From contig JALHQZ010000019.1 of assembly GCA_022841705.1 (NCBI GenBank), positions 1 through 36,881 on the forward strand: a stretch of DNA of 36,881 nucleotides. The letters are read 5' to 3'. Of the stretch, positions 31,378-36,881 are shown one piece after another. Source of the DNA: Pirellulales bacterium. Its GTDB lineage: Bacteria > Planctomycetota > Planctomycetia > Pirellulales > Lacipirellulaceae. Position 1 is the first letter of the stretch. Each line of letters opens with the position of its first letter. The translations under genes were made by a program, and so were the position numbers. The notes beneath the pieces were generated by a model. The model saw only the letters and a list, made by a program, of their open reading frames with translations. It had not been told where the DNA came from and searched no databases.

Positions 31378-32325
31378 ATGTACGATGATTACGATGCGAG
31401 CGACGAGAAATGGTACGTTCGGATGCTGGCGGCACTCGCTCGCCGCAAGAGCAAGATGAAAGCGCGGGACTGGCTGATCGCCTGTGGCGCAACGTTTGGC
31501 CTCTTTCTACTGTATGCGCTCGTGTGCATTTTGCTCGGCTATGGCAATGTTGTCGATGAGGCGACGCTCAGCGCCAGCTCATTCTACGGCGAACTGCCGT
31601 CACATACGGCCGCCTACGTTTGGGTTGGCGGCCAGCGCGACGCGCAAATCAGCCGACACGTCTTTGATGCACGTCGCAACTTTTCGCTCGATGTCAGCCG
31701 ACACATTGCGCTGGTTGCCAGCAGTTTCGACGACAGTAGAGCAATTGCACGCGCTGTCGAGTGCAGCGATACTTTGTCGGCCAACGCGTCTTTGCGCACA
31801 CAGCTGCTCGAAGCATTGTCGCACTCGGAAGCGCTTCTGAAAGAGCCCGGTGCGCCGCCGTGCACCTGCGCGCCAGTTTTTGGCTACGATCTGCGCCAGT
31901 TGGCGTTTGCCGCACCGACTGCAGCAGCCGACGGCGACGCCTTTGTGCATGCCTTTGGCATTCAGGACAAGCTCGGCGCCGCCTACGACGCACTTGACTC
32001 GGCGGCGTTGGGCGCGGCTGAAATCAAGCTCTCGGTCACAAACGAGAGTCAGAACGAGCGCTACAATCAGGCGCGCGGCTCATTTGCTGTCATCAGGCGC
32101 GCGCGGATGCGTCTTTTGTTTTCCGATCGCCATTGCCACACGCAGACCCTATGGCTCGCCAACGAACTCGCAGTTTGCGCGCAGCGCTGCTTCGATTTGA
32201 TGCGCGGCATCGATGTGCGCGAACGTGCGCGCATGCAGTGGCGCCTCGGCATTCGTTTGAACGAGCAGCAATTCGGACCGCCTCCGACAACTGCAGCAGC
32301 AGCAGCAGTAAAAGACGAACTGTAG
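31378..32325 (+). CDS. Type II glycoprotein ending in KDEL, 315 aa
   Basis: A charged 31-residue cytoplasmic tail and one membrane span (about 32-54) precede a ~260-residue domain that topology rules place in the ER lumen. That domain has sequons at Asn101, Asn136 and Asn222 and a Cys-Thr-Cys pair near 162. The last four residues are Lys-Asp-Glu-Leu, the classical ER retrieval signal, after an Ala-rich linker. Topology and signal agree, so residence in the ER is a strong inference. The luminal domain is not recognised. The next co-directional gene starts 2 bp downstream. Confidence 0.8.
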   Translation: MYDDYDASDEKWYVRMLAALARRKSKMKARDWLIACGATFGLFLLYALVCILLGYGNVVDEATLSASSFYGELPSHTAAYVWVGGQRDAQISRHVFDARRNFSLDVSRHIALVASSFDDSRAIARAVECSDTLSANASLRTQLLEALSHSEALLKEPGAPPCTCAPVFGYDLRQLAFAAPTAAADGDAFVHAFGIQDKLGAAYDALDSAALGAAEIKLSVTNESQNERYNQARGSFAVIRRARMRLLFSDRHCHTQTLWLANELAVCAQRCFDLMRGIDVRERARMQWRLGIRLNEQQFGPPPTTAAAAAVKDEL

Positions 32326-32327
32326 TA

Positions 32328-33548
32328 ATGGCACAGATGATGACTGATGTTGACACCAGTGCTTCATTTGAGCCGCTGGCGCGCTGGGAAGAGCTTTTTG
32401 ACACCTGGGCGTCGGCGTTCAGACCAACGCTCTTCGAGGCCGACAACTACTTCTCCGAGCCTGCCGCGGCAATTGATGCGTCACCGACGCTGAAGCTGTT
32501 CGGGTCGTTCATTTCGATGCCATCGACCGCCTTTGTGACGCGTACCGCTGGTGTCGACAAGCTGCTCGAGAGAATTGCCTGGCGCTTTTACAAGAAAATT
32601 CAACCGGCTCTCTATACGCCAACCTACACGCTGCTTGGTGGCGAGTGGGCGCACGCGTTCGCGCTCAATGGCACTGGTCTCGTGATTGTGCGCATCAACG
32701 TCGACGCAGATGGCACTACCACCATCATTCAGGTGAATCTCTTCCGCCTGTTTGGCGACGAGACAGTTGTAGCCAACTCTCTGCCGCTCGTCGTGCAGTC
32801 GTACGAGCTGGCCGTCGATAGCACCGATGGCAGCACTGATGGCGAATTCTTTCCACAGGCGCTGAATCGCCTGCTGCGGCCTTCGGGCGCCATCGAACCA
32901 AGCTTCAACCCCGACGTTCTCGGTTCGAGCAATGGCGCCGACGCCTATTTTGTGCTGATCGACCTGCTGTATAACGAATTTGTGTCGAAACCGGTCGGCT
33001 ACCTGATGTCGGCACCAAATATCCTGATTCGCGACGCGGCAGTTGCGCGCAAACTTGCCAACATGGAGTATAGAGGCGTGTTGCTCCTTCCACTGTATTG
33101 GTGGCTCGGCGAGTCGTTGGCTACGCGCGAGATGGTCGACCTCAAACTCGAAGCACTGGTCGAACTGAAAGCAGGTCTTGCCGCGCGCACGTGGATTGTC
33201 GACCAGGACAGCGATGCTACAGAGCTGGCTGTCGAGGCTCGAGAGAACTTTCTCGTCGACGTCTGCGCAACTCTGTTGCCGCCGCTCGAACAGCGCTCGC
33301 TGCGCAAAATTCATCGGCTGGAAACCCTTACGCTCGACTGGTATCAGGCTTTCTTTACGCTTTTTTGGCAGGCGTCGTTTGTTGCCGACCTCAAGAAGCG
33401 CATCGATGACGCGGTGGCAAACTACAACGATGGCACCTCGGACCAAAGCCTCGGCATCGATTACCGTCCGCACGGCTTTTACGACGAGCGCAGCGATGAA
33501 GACGACAATCGAATTCCGCAACGCGAAGACCTCGACGACGACAATTGA
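32328..33548 (+). CDS. Hypothetical 406-aa protein
   Basis: The protein looks like a single large alpha/beta fold with an Asp-rich C-terminal tail (about 380-406). Strand-like stretches around 115-160 and helices around 240-330 are visible, with several Trp-Tyr-rich positions. There is no signal peptide or confident membrane span. No family is recognised. The ATG at 32328 was chosen because it follows the KDEL gene's stop by 2 bp; the longer open frame upstream overlaps that gene and has no comparable support. Probably co-transcribed with the KDEL gene. Confidence 0.75.
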   Translation: MAQMMTDVDTSASFEPLARWEELFDTWASAFRPTLFEADNYFSEPAAAIDASPTLKLFGSFISMPSTAFVTRTAGVDKLLERIAWRFYKKIQPALYTPTYTLLGGEWAHAFALNGTGLVIVRINVDADGTTTIIQVNLFRLFGDETVVANSLPLVVQSYELAVDSTDGSTDGEFFPQALNRLLRPSGAIEPSFNPDVLGSSNGADAYFVLIDLLYNEFVSKPVGYLMSAPNILIRDAAVARKLANMEYRGVLLLPLYWWLGESLATREMVDLKLEALVELKAGLAARTWIVDQDSDATELAVEARENFLVDVCATLLPPLEQRSLRKIHRLETLTLDWYQAFFTLFWQASFVADLKKRIDDAVANYNDGTSDQSLGIDYRPHGFYDERSDEDDNRIPQREDLDDDN

Positions 33549-33585
33549 AAAAAACCGAATACTGCAGAAAAAGTAGAAACAAAGT

Positions 33586-33729
33586 ATGAGTGGAAAAAAG
33601 ACAAAGGACGACGATTGGGTCAGCACCGACATCGACGCTGGCGACGACGGCTATGACTCCCGCACGCTCGTGATCGCTGGTGTTGTGCGCAGCGAGTCTG
33701 CGCGCATCGAGCCGTGCTCCATTTTGTAG
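33586..33729 (+). CDS. Possible micro-gene, 47 aa
   Basis: This short frame starts Met-Ser-Gly-Lys-Lys-Thr-Lys, continues with an acidic Asp/Trp/Gly stretch and ends in Cys-Ser-Ile-Leu. It lies in an otherwise empty 250-bp gap, has A7 and A5 tracts in its leader and the ATGAGT start context common here. Codon use (GC-rich third positions) resembles its neighbours. The function is unknown. Confidence 0.5.
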   Translation: MSGKKTKDDDWVSTDIDAGDDGYDSRTLVIAGVVRSESARIEPCSIL

Positions 33730-33798
33730 CTGGCGGCTTTCAAGAATTGAACCTCAGAAAAACTTTTTACACAAACGAGTGTTTTTGCACCACAAAAA

Positions 33799-34203
33799 AT
33801 GAGCGAACTCATTGCGCCACCGCCCAGCATGCCTGTTGGCGTCTGTGTGAAAGTGGCATCACTGCGCCCGCGATACGACAACTTGGCCGAGTACCTGGCC
33901 GACGAGCGCAATGTGCTGGTGTGTCGTCGCGGACGCATTTGGATTTCGCAGGGCAGCGGCATGCGCTCGATTTTCCACTGGCCAGATTCGCCTTTCTGCA
34001 ATCCATTCAAGGTCTCCGACCAACTTTCCCTGAGTGAGTGTCTCGCTCGCTACCGACTCCACCTGGCGCAGCTGCTCGAAAGCGATCCAGCTATCAAAGC
34101 AGAGTTTCTGAAGCTGCGCTCTGCCGCAACGATCGGCTGCTTTTGCGACGAGGGTGTGCCGTGTCATCGAGACGTGATACTCGAGTTTCTCGAGAAGGAG
34201 TAA
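33799..34203 (+). CDS. DUF4326-like protein, 134 aa
   Basis: The protein has the layout of the DUF4326 family. An Arg-Gly-Arg-Ile-Trp-Ile strand precedes an Asn-Pro-Phe-Lys-Val motif, then a Tyr-Arg-x-x-Leu helix. A closing cluster of Cys114, Cys116, Cys122 and His123 (Cys-x-Cys...Cys-His-x-Asp-Val) is a likely metal or active site. The family is found in phages, large DNA viruses and protists, and its biochemical role is not established. The ATG follows a T-tract-ACA element and a run of A. It is followed by an unrelated gene 36 bp downstream. Confidence 0.75.
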   Translation: MSELIAPPPSMPVGVCVKVASLRPRYDNLAEYLADERNVLVCRRGRIWISQGSGMRSIFHWPDSPFCNPFKVSDQLSLSECLARYRLHLAQLLESDPAIKAEFLKLRSAATIGCFCDEGVPCHRDVILEFLEKE

Positions 34204-34239
34204 AAAGAGCGACCACTCTATCTCTCTGTTCAGACACGG

Positions 34240-34704
34240 ATGACTGGCGATGATGAACTGCTGGAGCATTATAGGGCGCAGGTCTTCGATTGGCTGCAGA
34301 AACAATACTACTTTTTTTCGCGCGACGAAATTGTCAGCGAGCTCGTGCCGCGCTTTATGGCACCGGCGCTGATCGGCAAACACCGGCCCGGCAGCTTGGC
34401 GATTCAGAGATTTCTTACAATGACAAGCGATTTTCACAAAGCTACCGGTGTACCGCGGAGCATCGTTATTCCATGCGGCGTCGCAACCCATGCACAGCCT
34501 TGCATCTGCGCATTCCAGTGGTTCCGCTTTCACCGCGGCGCACACCGCATTCGCATAAGTCGCGCGCTGAGTCTGCTCACCGAGGCGCACGAAGTCAGCA
34601 GCGCAGCCGACACTCTCCACATCATAAGCGAAAGCCCCTCGCAGGGCGACGATACCGAGGAGGAGGAGGATGAGATTTCTAGCGCAAGCGAGGCGGAAGA
34701 GTGA
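34240..34704 (+). CDS. Hypothetical 154-aa protein with acidic tail
   Basis: The N-terminal ~115 residues form a mixed helical domain with several Cys, Trp and His (a Cys-Ile-Cys pair near 88 with nearby His), and the last ~30 residues are Glu/Asp/Ser. The last 26 bp overlap the 3' end of the convergent gene at 34679, an overlap that the acidic low-complexity tail tolerates. The product is not recognised. Confidence 0.65.
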   Translation: MTGDDELLEHYRAQVFDWLQKQYYFFSRDEIVSELVPRFMAPALIGKHRPGSLAIQRFLTMTSDFHKATGVPRSIVIPCGVATHAQPCICAFQWFRFHRGAHRIRISRALSLLTEAHEVSSAADTLHIISESPSQGDDTEEEEDEISSASEAEE

Positions 34705-35344
34705 GTTCGGGAGCGCGCGGTCGCGTGCCAAAGCGCTCAGTTGCGCGGCGGCAGAAGCGGTTGACGTAGCGCAGAGTTTCGCGCACAAAAATGCTCGCCG
34801 CCATCACGTTTGAGATCGAAAAGAACTCGGTCAGCTCCTTGCGCGTCAGCGGGTTGATGCGGTTGGCAATATGCTCGCAGCGCAGCACTTCGTGCACAAC
34901 AGATTCGGCGAATTCGTTGCAATCTGCTGCATAGGCAAATAGAAGACGCACACTCTTGCCGGTGCCTGGCGCCAACTCGCGCTCCCACTCGGCGCGCCGC
35001 TGCTCCGGACGCCGCGACGTCCGGCCAATCTTCAGAACATTGGCCGGGTCGGCTAGATCGTGGAAGCAATAAATGAATCCCGGTTCATCTACACGCTCAT
35101 CGCGCTGCGCCGCGCGCCACTCACGCGCAAACAACAGCGTGACGCGCTCTTTAACTATCAGCGGCAGCCGACGGTTGAAAGTCACCTCGAAGATGGCGGT
35201 CGGATCGGCCAACACGCGACCCGGAGCGGGTGTGCCGCGCAAAGGCACAAAGCGAAATGTATCGGTGCGCCGCAGCACACGCACCGCAGCCGCTTTTTGG
35301 GGTTCGTCAATCGGTTCCGTGCGGCACTCGGCAAGGTCCATCAT
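34679..35344 (-). CDS. T5orf172-type (GIY-YIG superfamily) protein, 221 aa
   Basis: Residues 89-175 match the T5orf172/MUG113 branch of GIY-YIG nucleases: Gly-Phe-Ile-Tyr (89-92), Lys-Ile-Gly-Arg-Thr (105-109), a following Arg helix (111-117), Glu147-x-x-x-His151-Glu152 and Glu-Phe-Phe (173-175). These positions correspond to the catalytic Tyr, Arg and Glu of the fold. The domain is common in phages and large eukaryotic DNA viruses, often with DNA-binding partners; nuclease activity is likely but unproven. The N-terminal 85 residues are unrecognised. The start is preceded by an A10 tract (35376-35385 on the minus strand). Confidence 0.85.
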   Translation of the reverse strand: MMDLAECRTEPIDEPQKAAAVRVLRRTDTFRFVPLRGTPAPGRVLADPTAIFEVTFNRRLPLIVKERVTLLFAREWRAAQRDERVDEPGFIYCFHDLADPANVLKIGRTSRRPEQRRAEWERELAPGTGKSVRLLFAYAADCNEFAESVVHEVLRCEHIANRINPLTRKELTEFFSISNVMAASIFVRETLRYVNRFCRRATERFGTRPRAPELTLPPRLR

Positions 35345-35375
35345 TGATCGGAAATAATTGGACTAAACTCTCTTC

Positions 35376-35385
35376 TTTTTTTTTT
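35376..35385 (-). promoter_or_regulatory. A10 tract upstream of the GIY-YIG gene
   Basis: Minus-strand A10 about 31 bases before the ATG at 35344, in the 47-bp gap after the glycosyltransferase-like gene. Confidence 0.4.
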
Positions 35386-35391
35386 GCTGCT

Positions 35392-36468
35392 TCAATCGTA
35401 GCGGTAGTCGACACCACCATAGCGCCGGTTTACCTTTGATGGCAACCCCTTCGTGTCTTTGATGCGCGTCAAATCATCGTTGTCAGCGCGCCACCGCTTC
35501 AAGTCCTTGCTGTAAATGTGTAGATTGGCCAATCGCGTGAGCTTTCCGACCAAATCGGCTGCAAAAGGCACCATTGGTGAGCCGGGCTCACTCGTCAAAT
35601 GTCGCCAGACGACGCGCAGACCATTGTAAATAATCTCGCGCCCAACAATATGGTGATCGCCGGCCCAGTTGCTTCCAACAAGCTGGCCGTAGCTTGCGGG
35701 ATCAAAAATAAAGTTGTCCAGCACGCGCGAGTACTTTGAGTAGCTCCCATAGGGCAGAGCAGGTAAGTAGGCCAAATGCTCTGGTCCAGCCAACGCTGCA
35801 TAGTAACCAAGAAAGTGCATTTCCGAGCGCGTCGAGCCCCAGTCTTTGACTGCAAATGGAATACCCGAGTCGCTTGGCATGAGCGAGGCAATCTCCTTTT
35901 CGGTGAGGCGAAGCCAGGCCAGCGCATAGGTGTTCATCCGGTGCAATGCTTCCGCGGAGCGAATGTACATAACAGCGGCGACGCCAAAGGACCTGCCAGC
36001 CTGCGATGTCGCCAGATTGTGAAAAACTCGAGTCATTCTACTCAATAATGCCGCCGTATTGGTGTATAACAAATTGTCGCACTCGCTTTGTAACACATTC
36101 GTCAGATTCATCCGGCGCATCACTGCCTCAATAACAAAGAAGCGCTCAAAGCCGCCAAACAGCGGCGAACCGCCTGTATACGGCACCAATTTCTTGAATT
36201 CTCGGTAGTTTGCGCCGTCGACGTAGTCGTCGATATACTGCACGTCCAGGTGCAATCTGGTTGCATACGCTTGACACTTTACACACTCTCTCATTGCACG
36301 CTTGTCGACCATGAAAATGATTTTCGTGCGCACATCAAACAACCGTGCATGCTCAAAAGTGTCCTGAAGGTAGTCTGGCAGCGCTGCACTCGCAGAGGAT
36401 CGATAAAAATACAACAAGGAGCCGCTGCAGAGTCCGAAAAGCCAAAACGGTAGTATAAACCCACTCAT
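35392..36468 (-). CDS. Glycosyltransferase-like type II membrane protein, 358 aa
   Basis: A signal-anchor (about 5-22) is followed by a luminal domain. After a first strand and helix come a Phe-Phe-Val-Ile-x-x-x-Met helix (about 110-118) and the stretch Asn-Val-Leu-Gln-Ser-Glu-Cys-Asp-Asn-Leu-Leu-Tyr (124-135). Its Glu-x-Asp-Asn (129-132) takes the place of the metal-binding DxD of nucleotide-sugar transferases. I recall similar uncharacterised glycosyltransferase-like proteins with Glu-Asn-Asp/Glu-x-Asp here; the sugar is unknown. There is one sequon (Asn121). The start at 36468 follows an A7 tract and lies about 90 bp from the right terminal repeat. Confidence 0.75.
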   Translation of the reverse strand: MSGFILPFWLFGLCSGSLLYFYRSSASAALPDYLQDTFEHARLFDVRTKIIFMVDKRAMRECVKCQAYATRLHLDVQYIDDYVDGANYREFKKLVPYTGGSPLFGGFERFFVIEAVMRRMNLTNVLQSECDNLLYTNTAALLSRMTRVFHNLATSQAGRSFGVAAVMYIRSAEALHRMNTYALAWLRLTEKEIASLMPSDSGIPFAVKDWGSTRSEMHFLGYYAALAGPEHLAYLPALPYGSYSKYSRVLDNFIFDPASYGQLVGSNWAGDHHIVGREIIYNGLRVVWRHLTSEPGSPMVPFAADLVGKLTRLANLHIYSKDLKRWRADNDDLTRIKDTKGLPSKVNRRYGGVDYRYD

Positions 36469-36560
36469 TCTTGAAGAAAATACCACCCATTTTTTTGACT
36501 CCAAAGGTGCCATTTGACATAAAAGTCGTTCGATCCACACTAAAAAGGCTCCGAAAAATC

Positions 36561-36785
36561 GGACTTGCGGCGAGCGTGGGGCGGTGCGATTGCCGAGCTC
36601 AATTCGGGCTTATGTTAAAAGTTGAAAATTTCGACTCGCGGCGAGCGTGGTGCGGCGAGACTGGAGGGGTTCATTCGGGCGCCACTCAAAAAATAGACCC
36701 ATTTTCAGACCTTTGGCGGCACCGTTTCGCGAACTTTTCGGCATTAAGGCCTATTCCGTGGCCGGCGATTTTTTTAAAAAATCAC
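36561..36785. repeat. Right terminal inverted repeat
   Basis: This is the inverted counterpart of 1-225. It carries two direct copies of GCGGCGAGCGTGG, at 36567-36579 and 36638-36650, exactly 71 bp apart, mirroring the 71-bp spacing of the octamer in the left copy. The palindrome CTCGCGGCGAG lies at 36635-36645. The T7A6 palindrome lies near 36769-36781. The stretch 36469-36560 holds the glycosyltransferase gene's leader and no other gene. Confidence 0.85.
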
Positions 36786-36881
36786 TGGCTGGTAGATTTC
36801 GATTGCGCGTAAATTGGCACTGTCTCCGGGGGTAGGAAGAAAAAAGTGGGGAAAAATATTCGAGAGGGCCTCCACTTTTTT
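36786..36881. other. Right end beyond the paired repeat, with terminal inverted repeat
   Basis: These 96 bp have no counterpart at the left edge. AAAAAAGTGG (36840-36849) pairs perfectly with CCACTTTTTT (36872-36881), the very last bases, around a 22-base spacer. This could be the fold of a closed hairpin end or a boundary between concatemer units. No gene is seen. Confidence 0.55.

Noticed and set aside
1..36881. Virophage, polinton or adintovirus identity
   Set aside because: Size and terminal repeats would fit, but no protein-primed polymerase, integrase, packaging ATPase or jelly-roll capsid genes were recognised.
1..36881. tRNA or rRNA genes
   Set aside because: No cloverleaf-like segment with conserved T-loop sequence or ribosomal RNA-like stretch was seen by eye on either strand; a covariance-model search would be decisive.

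Overview
The window looks like a nearly complete, linear, gene-dense DNA element of a eukaryotic large DNA virus, or a closely related virus-like linear replicon. About 225 bp at the left edge recurs, inverted and at roughly 85% identity by eye, near the right edge. The right edge itself ends in a 10-bp perfect inverted repeat. Between the ends are 38 intronless genes on both strands. Gaps are usually under 60 bp, some reading frames overlap, and start codons lack Shine-Dalgarno sequences. A-tracts of 7 to 10 bases lie just upstream of many starts. GC content is high, and many proteins have long acidic or Ser/Glu tails. Eukaryotic content includes a histone H3, a TBC Rab-GAP domain, RING fingers, a KDEL-terminated type II glycoprotein, and signal-peptide proteins rich in Cys or N-glycosylation sites. 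No DNA polymerase, primase-helicase, packaging ATPase, RNA polymerase or double-jelly-roll capsid was recognised, so the lineage cannot be fixed from this sequence.

Layout. 1-313: left terminal repeat. 314-2317: three unknown genes, one tail-anchored. 2349-3896: an abundant-looking acidic-tailed protein, possibly nucleic-acid binding. 4096-5346: an orphan Cache/HAMP-type membrane sensor. 5396-10442: a tandem family of three related membrane proteins. 10455-12162: an acidic nuclear-type protein, a small Cys-rich membrane protein and a micro-gene. 12191-13522: an MT-A70 adenine methyltransferase. 13550-15266: a small protein and two secreted proteins. 15301-19293: two RING proteins, a helical protein, a small Cys/His protein and a macro-domain protein. 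19290-23034: a large acidic protein and five small unknowns. 23031-24494: the TBC Rab-GAP. 24546-26236: a protein with a Pro-rich 30-bp repeat, and a small unknown. 26280-27002: histone H3. 27175-31317: a 1380-residue protein, probably structural. 31378-34704: a KDEL glycoprotein, a 406-residue unknown, a micro-gene, a DUF4326 protein and an acidic-tailed protein. 34679-36468: a T5orf172-type GIY-YIG protein and a glycosyltransferase-like type II membrane protein. 36469-36881: right terminal repeat and end hairpin.

How it may work together (inference). The recognisable genes point at host control more than replication: chromatin (H3, MT-A70), ubiquitin signalling (two RINGs), ADP-ribose signalling (macro), membrane traffic (TBC, KDEL protein) and surface sensing or glycans (Cache/HAMP, glycosyltransferase, secreted Cys-rich proteins). 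The tandem membrane family, the 515-residue protein and the 1380-residue protein are the best candidates for structural components. Because the replication and capsid core is missing, this is either one segment of a larger genome, a helper-dependent satellite, or a virus whose core genes are too divergent to recognise by eye.
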